DNA of 64,000 nucleotides, taken from Endomychus coccineus. Lineage: Eukaryota; Arthropoda; Insecta; Coleoptera; Endomychidae. A program made the translations under genes and the position numbers. The stretch is taken from contig OY294068.1 of the NCBI GenBank assembly GCA_958510875.1, forward strand, positions 195,634,315-195,698,314. Reading direction: 5' to 3'. Positions within the stretch are counted from its first letter, which is position 1. Every line of letters starts with the position of its first letter. Below are positions 1 through 11,422 of the stretch, one piece after another. Under the pieces are notes generated by a model, which did no database searches, was not told the DNA's origin, and worked only from the letters and a program-made list of their open reading frames with translations.

Positions 1-639
1 AACACTCCTTTGGCCATCACATCAGGCACACGAAGAATCTTGACAGAATTGGTAACATTCAGGAGAGGTGTTTTCTGAGGAGATCCTTCTTGTTCAACAT
101 CTCTCTGCTGCCGCTCTCCATTGCATTAGGACGGGCTCGTGGATGCATCAGACCACCATCTAAGGCTTTCGTACGGCATTGACCAATAAGAGTCGGTGCT
201 ACTTTACATGCTAGGAGATATTGAGTCCATTGTCGGGAACGAAAAATGTCAGATCTACTCGAATAACCCGTTTCCGACCTCGGGTTTATACAAGCAAATA
301 TGCCTGAGGTTGTCGTCCACGATGAACAAATGAAAACTATTCTTGAAACAGGAGGAGAAATGGACTTAGTATTAAGATCTCCTGTTCGAGCTCCGCAGGC
401 TATACCCAGGCCCCAAAGGTCGTATTATTCGGTCTTCGCTGCGTTCGAACTTAAAGATCATTCCGACCTATGAGAACTCGGCGCAGATCTTGATAGACCG
501 GATGCAGAATGCAGTTATCCTGGATTCAATAAGGCCACTCAGGGTAAACGACTCAAGAACTTGATGCTACTCAACGACTGGTAGGGAGTAGTACCTTCGG
601 TGGACTGACTTGGCATAAGCGTAAGATCTTGCTCCGTGA
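1..639. other. No certain gene; possible downstream part of RT remnant
   Basis: No open frame of useful length is seen on either strand. The minus strand between about 400 and 640 reads like a very decayed extension of the reverse-transcriptase remnant that follows, with several stops, so its real boundary is unknown. Nothing else is recognised. Confidence 0.3.
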
Positions 640-1418
640 CATCTATCTGGGCTTTCAAGAGAGGAAGTTGTAACGCAAGGATGCCATCTAGTTAGCCTTC
701 TCGGATGATATGAAGTTCTTCGGTAGCTTTTTTGTGCAGCCTTAACGCTCCGGCCAATTCGAGACTTTTGACAAGGCCCAGGAGAGGCTCCGAACTTTAC
801 GCGCCATGTTCAGAACCACACTTTGATGCAGATCCTCCAAACTGAGGAGTCTCCTACCTTCGCGCTGACGTGTGAGATGAATGCGGGAAACGGATGACCT
901 ATGATGCAAACTGTGATGGTTATGCATTATTTTCCGCAAATCTTTCGGACAAGGTTTCTGTACTTGGCGCGAAGAGTCACCTTTACCTGAGAAGCGTCAT
1001 AATTAGGACGCTGTTGAATTCTCACGTATCGGTAGGTTTCTCCAGCATCAAGGTGTTCGAAGATGCTTCCGACGAAAAGCTGTATATTCTCGTTGACTTC
1101 AGGAGATCTTCTCATCCTCAAATTAAACACTGCACACTTGTCCAATCCCAACTCCATGTCTACGGCTCGTGTATATTTCTGAACTACATCGAAGGCCTGA
1201 TGGAGGTTTTTGCTACCCACACAGGCATACAGTTTCAGATTATCAACAAATCGGTGATCTGATGCTTCCGGTCGTTCGGTGGTAAAGAGTAATATCAACG
1301 AGCTCGTCTTGAGGAAATGGAGAGAGGCAGCAGTGAGATGTTGAACAAAAGAAGACTCAAGGAATTTCCTTGGAAAACACCCCAATTCTGTCAAGACTAG
1401 TCGTGCTTGAAGCTTCAA
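640..1418 (-). pseudogene. Decayed non-LTR reverse transcriptase, R4/R2-like
   Basis: Two minus-strand frames overlap at 927-939 and together read like the palm-thumb end of a non-LTR retrotransposon RT. The upstream frame (1418-927) has a DNLKLYACV motif where the catalytic (F/Y)xDD-LKLYA would be, so the second aspartate is replaced by Asn. It is followed by a GLDKCAVFNLR primer-grip-like segment and GETYRYVRIQQ, the usual ETYKYLGIQQ motif in altered form. The second frame (939-742) carries IHLTRQREGRRLLSLEDLHQ, like the RxxGGRGLxxLExLH motif of R2/R4-group elements. The frame break and the lost catalytic residue show a dead copy. Clade assignment is from motif style only. Confidence 0.6.
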
Positions 1419-3483
1419 GATTTCCTTCGCTTAGATGGTTCTTGCTCATAATCGTAACCATATACACAAACTCTTTCATACATCCCAAGACTAAATAGTA
1501 CAAGGGAGTAGATTCTAGGGAATGGAGTGGTCATTTAACAACAGCATCTGGACCTCGACAATTAGAAGAAATTAGATGTAAATATCAAAATGCGAATGAT
1601 CATCATCTGGTTTTCCTCAAATTTATTTCTTACGAAAACATAACAAATGCGAAGATAGTTCTGTTCTTTTCAATATTCAGAAAGTTTATCCAGACGTCTG
1701 TTACACCCACGCGACACGAATTCTATGAAAGGTACGAATATCACCTTCGATATCTGAAATTACTATCCTTGACTTATCAATTAAAATCGATACTACGAAA
1801 GGTTTACAGCGTGACTTCGCGTTTCTAAGTCGAGAACGACTTGATGAATACTTGTATTCTTGATGGGGTTGTATGTATGTGTGTGTGTTGTTATACTGTA
1901 TTGCAATATGAAGTAACCACTGTTGCATTATTCAATATACACACCCAACTGTTGCAAGCGGATATGCTCCGACATGATTTGAAAATGATAATGCTTCGTT
2001 GCATTATTCTGTACTTATTATGTAGAATATATTATTCATCGTCATTCAAAGAAGATACTGCATTAGGTAGAGTTAGGTCCCTGAACACTCAGTCACGAAA
2101 ATGTCACACTACCGATTGAAATTATCTCAAAACATAATGGTCTAATCGATAGGAGGTTTCTCCTCTTATTTGTGAAGGTGAAAAATAATGAATTGCTCAA
2201 TTCGGAAGGGATAGAAACATCCATTTCATCGCGGGTGATTCTGTAACTTGTTTAATTTGGGTAAAAATGAAAAAAAATGGCATTATTAACTTTTTGACAC
2301 AAAATAAAATGCTTATACCATTGCGAATTTTTGCCGAGATATGGCCACTCGAAAATTCCTAGAAGTGAGGGACGGAAAATTTGAAAGGTACAAACAAATT
2401 CTGAAAAAATTAAGGTAAGTTCATGATCAAAATACAAGTTTTTTCATCTTCAGCGTTTTGTCCGAGTTATTCCGGAAAACGTGAAAAACCACTCTCTCAT
2501 TCGACACTATAAAGCTTTGAAAATATTTGATTGAAAATATTAATTCAGCCTATACATTCTTAATTTAACTGACGAGTCGCATCTAAAATTATCAGTGTTT
2601 TTACGCTATATCTCTGAAATATGCTCCCCCTGACCATAGAGAAGAAGATGCCAGCTGTACCACTGAGGTGTGTAACCCGATTTGGCAGAGTTAAGTCGTC
2701 ATAAATGAGTATTTTAAACGGAATTTAAATTCATTTTTGCAAATATTACCTTGCAAAAAAACAGAACCTCCTCTCTGTAATTTTTATAAAAGACAAAGAC
2801 TTATAATTTGAATTTTACTTATTAGGATTGCATGGAAAACAGTTGAAAGATACATCATTTGTTTCAGATGACAATCTAGAGTACGGAATATTGAAAAAGC
2901 GAGGAAGCTACCTGGTCGTCATGGTGAGGGATGTTTTTCCGAAGGTCGTAGTTTATTTTAATTATATAAACGTTCGAAATCGACAGGCTGCAACTCGACA
3001 TCTATATTCATTTTACTTTGATCTTGTGTATCTACTTAATTATTCCCCTCTCTAGACACACAGACGTGTGCTAAATTCCAAACGGCAACGCTCCTTCTAT
3101 AGTCAGAAGCAATATTTGATTTTCATTTAGACTTACGTTCGATATAATTCGAAGTTTTTATCAGAAGTCGTTTCACTCGAGCGTATATGGTAATCAAATA
3201 GTCGACGTGAAATTTTTTTTGCACACGTACAGTGATGTTTGCTTTTAATTGGGACCGACATCTATTTTCCTGAGCTGGTGTACAAATTTTTGAAAAGACA
3301 TGTGTAATTCGCATGACATAGCGTTTGTAAGTTGCGAGATGATAATTGGGAGTTTCATTTCACAGGTGTTTATACTACTATGGAGTATTAAAACCTACAG
3401 CATGCAGGTAATAAAATTCAAAGCAAAATTATTTAATTTATGAATTTAAACCTATGGAATAGAACACTTTCTTGGTGAAGCTT
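1419..3483. other. Intergenic, nothing recognised
   Basis: AT-rich sequence with only short ORFs in unrelated frames (for example + 1841-2119 and + 2828-3055). None has recognisable motifs, splice context or codon bias. No repeat shared with the rest of the window was noticed. Confidence 0.5.
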
Positions 3484-3600
3484 AACAATGTTGTCGTTTC
3501 TATAGTCTAGAACTCTAGATCGATCAGCAACATTACAAACTAAGAGTTCCAGATCATTGTCGCCATAAACTAATAGTTCTAGACAGCTGTTTCGCTCTCC
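3484..3600 (-). repeat. Dispersed repeat, copy A (inverted)
   Basis: The reverse complement contains CAGCTGTCTAGAACTATTAG followed by TTTATGGCG and a GATCGATCTAGA segment, matching copies at 4493-4660 and 4857-5018. Copy A lies in opposite orientation to those two, so the three copies bracket the 3.6-4.5 kb interval. Probably a short non-autonomous transposon or its terminus. No coding potential. Confidence 0.55.
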
Positions 3601-4027
3601 TCATAAATAGATAGGAAGATAAATAGTTAAGTAGTTAGACATATTGTGTCAAAACAAGAACATTCGCTTACACACGTCAAACTGAGAAACGAAGGATTAC
3701 AATATATAAATTCAGTTGAAAATCAGTAAATAGAGACATATACAATCATAATGAGATATTATAAATAGTGGTTTAAAAATATGACTAGCTACAGATTTTG
3801 AATTTGTGTTGCGTGAAATCATCAGTAGAGTACCTACTATGCTTTCTGTGTAAGAAATGTTTTCACCCACTGGTTGATAGCTTAAAAAGGCATTTAGGTT
3901 GTATTGCCGGGGAGTTTATTAAAAAAGTGATAGCATCAAAGATTGGGACCATTTTGAGACTTGGTGAGTCTATAAAATTTTATACGAAAGTCCTTTTTTA
4001 CGCGAGTGTTGTAACTGAAACTGCTCA
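3601..4027. other. Interval between repeat copies, nothing recognised
   Basis: A short + ORF (3798-4031) has no recognisable motif. The interval is flanked by inverted copies of the dispersed repeat and could be the inside of a larger element, but no coding evidence supports that. Confidence 0.35.
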
Positions 4028-4290
4028 TTAGAGCCATATGTGTTTCGTTCTTTGTAAGCATAGAGTATACATTCGTATATAATGAAGCACGAGAATGTGA
4101 GTGATAAAGATAGGCTTACAATCGTATCTATAACTCACATCTGATACTGTTCTAACAGCTTTACGTTGAAGTCGGAAAATTCTCCCTTGCCTATAACAAT
4201 GACCCCATAATATCATATCATATTTCATCAGGCTATAACAAAACGCATATGTGGTCAAGTAACATCTCCGGTGAAACATTAACAGATACT
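4028..4290 (-). pseudogene. Non-LTR RT C-terminal remnant (jockey-like)
   Basis: The 83-residue minus frame carries LMKYDMILWGHCYRQGRIFR followed by LQRKAVR. This matches the post-RT segment of jockey-type elements, where a Y.SxxxYGxxxWG motif is followed by (V/I)FxLQ(K/R)xAVR. Nothing upstream of this motif (RT palm) is visible, so this is a short isolated fragment. The same motif style recurs at 28930 (+) and 59480 (+). Confidence 0.6.
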
Positions 4291-4492
4291 TATCTCAGAA
4301 GAAATATATTTTTACATTATAGCCATTTATAGGAGTGTATTTATTTTCACCTTTTTCACAATGCGGAATAGCTTTTGCATTCTTCAGGAAGTTTGGAAGT
4401 ATAGAATTAGGGCTAATCGGTGGAACGAGAAAGTTTGCAATATTACGGAACGATCTCTGTAGAAGGTAGACAGACACTTCCTCGTTCTACTG

Positions 4493-4660
4493 TTGAGCTC
4501 TATGATAAAAGCGCAACAGCTCTCTAGAACTATTAGTTTGTGGCGTCACTGATCGATCTAGACTAGAGCGACCTTATCATTATCAAAATCCAACATGAGA
4601 TGAATGAATATATTCATATATTTATTAATATCCAATTCCTTACATTGGTTTGGTTTTTGT
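4493..4660 (+). repeat. Dispersed repeat, copy B
   Basis: Contains CTCTAGAACTATTAGTTTGT, CTGATCGATCTAGACTAGAG, then a CCTTATCATTAT block and ATCCAATTCCTTACATT. It aligns with copy C (4857-5018) in the same orientation and with copies A and D (54397-54560) in the opposite one. Confidence 0.6.
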
Positions 4661-4856
4661 GTCGCCATTTGGCGCACTCAAGTAGTTTTACATTTCCCAT
4701 AACGTTAGTAAAGTTCGAAAAATCCATCAGTTCATTATTTGATTTGTTAGTGGGACATCTATTGGTAGTTGGCGTGAGATACTTTGGTCCTTTTACCATG
4801 TTGTTTCTCGGTTATTCAACAGATATCATTCAGTAATCTTGCAAACACTCTCATTC

Positions 4857-5018
4857 TACTGATTAACTCAGGGCTAAACAGCTGTCTAGAACTATTAGTT
4901 TGTGGTTACTGATCGATCAAGACTAGAGTGACATCATCATTGTTAGATAACAAAAGATAATATGAAATGGATGAAGATGATCATATATTCATTGATATTT
5001 AATTCCTTACATTAACAG
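4857..5018 (+). repeat. Dispersed repeat, copy C
   Basis: Direct copy of B about 365 bp downstream: CTGTCTAGAACTATTAGTTT, CTGATCGATCAAGACTAGAG and ATTTAATTCCTTACATTAAC are shared. The B-C spacing and the inverted copy A suggest a compound or nested small element. Confidence 0.6.
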
Positions 5019-6559
5019 ATATTGATGCAATCGAGTATATACGCTTGCTATAAATTATCTTCGGGCGAAAACATATTCAACAGCTTTGGGTTAGCCTAAG
5101 TTGATTTAATATATCTCTTGATTCTTTTCGAATAAAGGAATTCTGTATAAAGCTACTGATTAAGGTCAGAGAGTAGAATATCCGATAGAACTGAATGACA
5201 ATTCTGGAACTACTTTGGACATACATTGCACGTTGCGGGGCTTATATGTTTGATCCTATTTCCCTCTTAAGTCCTAAAGGATATATAATCGTGTCGTCCT
5301 GGAAAAGCTTCGATTCATGTGTGATCGATCTCTTCACCCCCCGCCCTCCCACGTCCTAATGCAGATCAATTACTTCCTGATCAAGGGATTAAACCTAATC
5401 TTGGCTTTCCAACATAGACGAGTCTACCCGCGTCAGCGAATGATTTTTATCGCAAACCATCGCGTTTGATTAAATCTAGAACTTTCTAATAACGTACAAA
5501 GGAAAACATGAACTTTCTAATTAATAGAACTTAACTACCGCAGAGTTATTGCTTTTGTTGCTGTATGTGTGTGTGCCGAATAGTGTCTAGCACAGGGTTG
5601 TAGCTCTATGATGTTGGGATGATTATTATTATTTTAATTACAGATCCTTGGTTTAGCTTGGTTAGTCGTGTTACTTTAAATATGCATTCGGGTTTGATGG
5701 CTCTCGGGCTACGAGCTACATATTGAGTTTCCTTATTGTTGGCTTTGTTAACGCTCAGGAATCAACGGAAACTGCAATTCTTAATACGAAATTTTGCATA
5801 ATGAATTAAGTTACATAATGGGGAAGTAATTAAACTATATAAAACGTATAATGAAAGATAATAACGATTTGCCACCGGAAGGATCTTAAACTTAATAATG
5901 ATAATAACAAGCCTTCATTGCCATGGAATCATACTGCGATGACATCAGCAACATTATGCAGACATAATCAAGAACTTCAAAAGAAAAGAATAGTTACTGA
6001 TCAAACAAAAAACTTATTAACTAGGGACAGTTCGATCAAGCTTGTATTAAATTATACAAATAATGATAGAGTTTCAGAAACATCAAACATTAATTAATTA
6101 ATTCATCAACGGCCTAATAGTAAGACATTAGTCCGTCGTAGCAAACCATGTCTTACAAACCGGTCATACTATTACAAAATCTAGACTTTCTCTCCTGAAA
6201 CATGGCGGCGAACCTTACTTAGAGACAATGGAAGTCATAGAAATATACAAACACTTCATTATATCTCAGATCAAGTCTAGGAATAATTGATGTTCAATTT
6301 GGCCGAAAAGTGTCTATGGTAGTTTGATTCATTAGAAACAGCGTAATAGCCGCTTTGTTACTGGTTGTGATACACCCTTTCCCTAATTCGACCCTTCAAG
6401 TATTCCGTGTTGTTTCGTAATGTCAGCTTTAGATTCAGTTTACGTAAATGTCTCCGATAAAGGTCGCCTAGCAGCCGGGAAAAGTGCTCTAGATGAGTTA
6501 TAATTCAAATGGATGATAGTGTCGACTGAATTATATTGGCTTGATACAGTTCATAAACC
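5019..6559. other. Intergenic, nothing recognised
   Basis: No ORF with family motifs and no repeat recognised. The sequence is AT-rich with a short run of (ATT)n near 5625. Confidence 0.5.
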
Positions 6560-6955
6560 ACATAATATTGTTCCCTCCGTTCTTTGAGATATTGGTCAAA
6601 CCAAGGGCTATTGAAGGTTCTACAAGTACAGTTGCATTTTTTAATAGGAAAAGAAATCATGAGATTATTCAATATTTTTCGCATTTTTTTCTCATAATTG
6701 AAGTGAGATTAAGCTTAGGTTTAGGGGTCTTGTCTTTTTATGAGTCCTACAATTTTCTGGTTGAGAATATGTTCAGATCTTCTGATCTCACGAGACATCT
6801 CAGATGTCATTCTTTCCCCAGCTGGGCTTTCACAGAGCGTGTTTCACCGTTTCATCATCCTCGATACATAGTTGACATTGAGCGTCTTCAACTAAGCCAA
6901 GCCTTCGTGTTTAAACTGTAGTGTCCTATATACACAGACCGATTTGATTTAGAAT
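6560..6955 (-). pseudogene. RNase H / zinc-knuckle end of a non-LTR element
   Basis: Read on the minus strand around 6905-6835, the sequence gives a GHYSLN segment, then GLVEDAQCQLCIEDDETVKH. This is the Cys-rich motif that follows RNase H in RNase H-bearing non-LTR elements (a GLVEDxxCRxCGxxxET.xHxLCECP pattern). A stop follows immediately where the LCECP part should be. It is separated by a frame change and an abrupt junction near 6955 from the RT remnant upstream, which belongs to a different family. Confidence 0.6.
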
Positions 6956-7660
6956 TAGGCCATGGAAGTCTCTATAGAAAAGGGAGAGATCGCCCAACTT
7001 TCTACGATTTCCTAGAGAGGTCAATGAATTAGTGAGTGTGACATCATCAATAAGGCAAATAGCTATTTTCTGGAGATAATCCAAAAATTTCAGATATGTT
7101 TGGGAGCGAAAAGTCAAACATGTGAGCAGTACTTCAGGACCGGTTGAATTCTGCTTTTTAGATGTTGAGGAGTTGATGGGACGACGCTGAATAGAAACAA
7201 GTTTTTCTGAAGCAGTTTCCGCAATGGACCTCACATGATCATCTCATGTGAGGGTGCTTTTGATGGTGATCCTGAGCATTGATTTGGAAGACTTCAGCGG
7301 AATAGTTGTACTCGACATCTTCATATTAGGAATCTGCGTTCTAGGAGAAGCTGCAAGCTTGAGACTTAGTTGCATTACACTCTACTGGATTATCAGATCC
7401 TCATTTGAAAATCGTTGACAGATCTCCATTAATTGGGTCAACCTGTCTCTGCCTCAGTTCTCTGACTTCATGTTATGGTGTAGGAGCTCTCGATGAGAAA
7501 GCAGTATAAAAAGTAGCATCATCTACGATGTTATATAATTTATATAACGTTATATTTTTCGCAACCCCAATAAGACATGCCTTTAACGCCACTGACAACA
7601 TGTCATCTGTAATGAGAAAGATGGGAGTTTACATCAAAGGGTTTGGTCAGACTAGCATTG
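6956..7660 (-). pseudogene. Non-LTR RT remnant, jockey/BS-like, copy 1
   Basis: The minus frame 7234-6926 has KFLDYLQKIAICLIDDVTLT and LGNRRKLGDLSLFYRDFHG, matching the conserved C-terminal LDxxQKxAxRLI...LxxRRxxxxLxLFYRYFHG motif of jockey/BS-type elements. Sequence 7235-7620 aligns at DNA level with 15790-16200 (shared blocks GCAATGGACCTCACATGATC, GATTATCAGATCC and GTCAACCTGTCTCTG), so both are copies of one family. The RT palm is not readable and the copy is dead. Confidence 0.6.
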
Positions 7661-9351
7661 AAGTTTGTTCAAATTGTATCCAGGAGATGCTTGAAACGAA
7701 ATAACTCGATTAAACAACTCAACATATGCTGAAGGTATAATCACCTTCTCCCTCTTTCCCTTTCTCGAAGTGATCATCTTTCAATCAGAAGTCGGTTCAT
7801 ATATAAACGTGTACTAAATAATCAAACTTGTTCACCATTGAGATGGGGAGGGTGATATTACAGCCCGCTCCTATGTGCATCTCGAGGATGCGGCACAATA
7901 GAATTTTGAACATCTTGGTGCCTTGGAGAGAGTTGATATTCCAGCAGTTTTAAGCAATGAGGTTTCTGATATAAGCGGTGGTAGACAACTTATTGATTGA
8001 TGTCTGAACAGTATCTTTCATTAATAAGAGAACGAAATTTCTCTACCATGATCGGCAAAGGGTGTGAATTTTGACACTAATTTGATTACACTGATTCCCC
8101 AAGGTACATAGCAATCTTTGTAGGGCTATGCGACACTGAGGGAATCCAGCAACTGAGAACAAAGACGGTTCTAAGCCTCTTCAGGGCTCTAACCACCTAT
8201 CCGGATACCCAGTCTAGACGAGATGGAGAATAGGCGGGTGTTCGTTCACCTTGGGAGCTTGGTGAACAGTCTTGAGTGGGAACCGCTCCTTCAGGTGATA
8301 CGGGACGCAAATGCTTTGTCCCCCTCTACATTGATGATTATAACAGTACTCAAATGTTGATGAATCAAACAATGATGGAATATACATTCAGGAAACTTCA
8401 ATTTTCCAATAACATTCTGATAAATATTGGTTAGTCCTGAAATGTGAACTTCAGTAATCAACGAGATAGAGTATGGTTCGTAGTTGATTATTTCCTGTAT
8501 TGATTTTCGTAGCTTCTAGTTTCGCTTGTCAGAACCTCATTATTCGAATCGAATTGATGTATTATCTTACAGAAAGTACAATTAATTCAGAGTTGATTAT
8601 ATAAAAGAAATTATACGTTCTATATAATTCTCCATAATTTTCTTCGTCATAATCGGCAGGACCTTGGCCTATTAATCAACAAGCATAACTATTCACAAGT
8701 ACAAACGCGTAGTTGAAATGTAGTGTAAAATAGTGAGGCGTACCATGATTCAGTATCATTCAGGAAAATGACGCGTAAATCATTCACAAATAGCTGGATA
8801 TCTGGTGCATGAAAATACAACGTACTGGTCTGGGGCCGACTAATGACAGTTCCGGAACGTAGGACGTGCAAATTAACGTCAAACATGCACCAATTAGTCC
8901 TGATATAATTATAATGCGATCGGCTATTGTCGTAACCCTACGTCGCCAAAAACACGACCCGAATTGCGGTCTAGTCGTCTTGGGATTGGATATTATCGGT
9001 GGTACACAGAGGACAAGGAAATCTGATGAGCCCTTGTTAAATTGCTACAGTCTCGCATCGTATCTTCTTACCAATTTAACGTGACACACTTCAAGACATT
9101 ATCATTGATTACGGGCCTCATTCAGCTCCTTTGCTTGGGATTATATTCTGGATAAAAAGACGAGGTCATATTATTTAGATTCATTCATGAAAGCTGTTGA
9201 GAGCAAAACTTATCTTTGTCAACATTTTCAATACATTTTCGAATCCAACAGGGCTCCGTCCTGAGGCCTGCGCGAAATCTAATCGATTCGAACGTTTTAT
9301 AATGAATGAAGGATTTGGAGACTGGGCAGATTAGAACGGATCGTTAGAAAA
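7661..9351. other. Intergenic, nothing recognised
   Basis: Only short ORFs (such as - 8689-8886 and + 8866-9084) without recognisable motifs. No tandem or inverted structure noticed. Confidence 0.5.
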
Positions 9352-10045
9352 CAATAAAATAATAATAATCTTTATTGCAGCCTGATCATAAGAAATGTAC
9401 AAGCTAGTCAACGGAGAAAACGTAATTACAATAATAAATATTGATAAATATACATCATACAGACATCTTAAATAATTTCAGAGCACATAATTAAGATATT
9501 TCTCCACTGAATAAGGTTCTAGATCTATAGGCATTGGAATAAGTGAATTTTCAGATTGTTCATAACGCGAATTGTTTTATTTTTGTCTTAAAAGCCCTTC
9601 CAGCTTCATACCATAACCAGCAAGAGCATAAAAATGCGCAAAATGAAATGTTCCTATTATATTGAAATCAGAGTTTTTCATGAGAATTCTTATACCATAG
9701 CAAGCCAATGACTATTCCTAACTATTTGGTATATTCTGCTAGTGACATTTTTTGACGGTTGACTAAGATCTGGGTGGGAGTTTCAAGGCTACGATTGGTC
9801 TTTTCAGGGTCTCAGTACTAATCTGGAATTTGTGAAACATCTTTCAACTCCAATCATAGTCGTACTGGCAATTTTTACATGATCACGAAATGTGTTTGCA
9901 GTAAATATATTTGTGCTCTCATCTGCAAAATTAATTATTATATTATTGCTCCGTCTCAGCGCAGCAAAGCCGTTGATGAAAATTATAAAAATGAACGGTC
10001 TCAAAACACTTCCCTGGGACACACACATAGGGACACCTCTGAGGT
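9352..10045 (-). pseudogene. Non-LTR retrotransposon fragment with 3' tail
   Basis: The minus frame 10028-9804 contains VSQGSVLRPFIFIIFINGF and, about 15 residues on, NFADES. These are RT motif B (GVPQGSVLGP.LFIIFINDF) and motif C (FADD) with the second catalytic Asp changed to Glu. At the lower-coordinate end the + strand reads ACAATAAAATAATAATAATC then TTTATTG, which on the minus strand is CAATAAAGATTATTATT: a typical 3' terminus with poly(A)-like signal and AAT repeats. Together these give a 5'-truncated, dead insertion of about 0.7 kb on the minus strand. Confidence 0.65.
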
Positions 10046-10104
10046 CTTTGATTTATGTAGTTCCTTGTAGTTGAAAAATTTTATGCGTCACAATAGCTCT
10101 ACTT

Positions 10105-10148
10105 GATGCCGACCTTTCGCCAACCATTACGGGTGGCATCTTCAGAGC
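10105..10148 (-). ncRNA. Hammerhead-like motif, PLE-type (degenerate)
   Basis: The minus strand reads CTGAAGA, then GCCACC...GGTTGGC able to form a stem with a short loop, then GCGAAAGGTC. The order CUGANGA - stem II - GAAA is that of a hammerhead ribozyme core, with A for U at one core position. A related + strand copy lies at 44384-44430, which supports a transposon-borne element rather than chance. Stem III is weak and activity is doubtful. Confidence 0.35.
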
Positions 10149-10420
10149 AGACTTGAGTCTTGAACTCCTTGTATTTTTGTCCTCCATTTGTACACAGTGG
10201 TTCTGCATCTGAAGAAAGATTTGAATTAATTTAAAGCACACCTTAAAAGTTGAAGTTTTGTTTCTAATATAGCAAAGTTTAAATAATCAAAACTCCTGAA
10301 TGGGTCTATAATAAGTCCACATGCAACATTTGCTTCCTTCATAATATTATATATGTTACAGGTAAGCTTGAATAGAGCTGTTTCTATGCTTTAGCCAGCC
10401 AGAAAACAGTGTTGTGAATT

Positions 10421-11422
10421 AATTTCGATAGGCCACGTGAAAATCCCGGAGTCTAAAGCGCTAGAGTGTTATAACATTCGTATAAAATAGCGAAATTTCT
10501 TAATTTTTAGAAACTTCAAATTAATTAATTAATTTGACACATGTGAGGTGTTTAGGTCTTACATTATTTTCCGTTACGGAATTTCTTGATTCTGTCGTCG
10601 CGCTTAAAGCCCGCGATAAAAGCTATATGCAATATATGCAATAGCTTAATAGAAACAGGTACTCTCAGGTCTCTGCTACGCGCGGCTAACGTATAAACTC
10701 TAACTGACGAGTAGCGAGATCCTAGAGGCATATCTCAAAATGATTTCGTTCGTAGCTAATTACATAGGACGTCTGGAGTTCATGCAATTATGTTTTTTGA
10801 TAATTCGAACCTTCTAATTTCGATAGGCCACGTGAAAATCCCGGAGTCTAAAGCGCTAGGGTGTTATAACATTCGTATAAAATAGCGAAATTTCTCACTT
10901 TTAGAAACTTCAAATTAATTAATTAATTTGACACATGTTAGGTGTTTAGGTCTTACATTATTTTTCGTTACGGAATTTCTTGATTCGGTCGCCGCGCTCA
11001 AAGCCCGCGATAAAAGCTATATGCAATATATGCAATAGCTTAATAGAAACAGGTACTCTCAGGTCTCTGCTTCGCGCGTCTAACGTATAAACTCTAACTG
11101 ACGCGTAGCGAGCTTCTAGAGGCATATGTCAAAATGATTTCGTTCGTAGCTAATTACATAGGACGTCTGGAGTTCATGCAATTATGTTTTCAGATAATTC
11201 GAACCTTCTAATTTCGATAGGCCACGTGAAAATCCCGGAGTCTAAAGCACTAGAATGTTATAACATTCGTATAAAATAGCGAAATTTCTCCCTTTTAGAA
11301 ACTTCAAATTAATTAATTTGACACATGTTAGGTGTTTAGGTCTTACATTATTTTCCATTACGGAATTTCTTGATTCGGTCGCCGCGCTCAAAGCCCGCGA
11401 TAAAAGCTATATGCATTAGCTT
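10421..11422 (+). repeat. 394-395 bp tandem array, 2.5 units, ending in a hairpin
   Basis: AATTTCGATAGGCCACGTGA begins at 10421, 10816 and 11210, giving periods of 395 and 394 bp. Each unit carries CCCGGAGTCTAAAGC, GCGATAAAAGCTATATGCAA and TCATGCAATTATGTTTT. The units are highly similar with scattered substitutions. The array stops after AAGCTATATGCATTAGCTTA, an imperfect hairpin; the related end at 47255 is a perfect 7-bp hairpin (AAGCTAT/ATAGCTT). The same unit, 1.2 copies, is joined to a Helentron coding end at 46788-47255, so this is likely a non-autonomous Helitron/Helentron-derived array. Confidence 0.8.

Noticed and set aside
894..1262. 122-residue + strand ORF
   Set aside because: Antisense of the RT remnant at 640-1418, whose motifs are recognisable on the minus strand.
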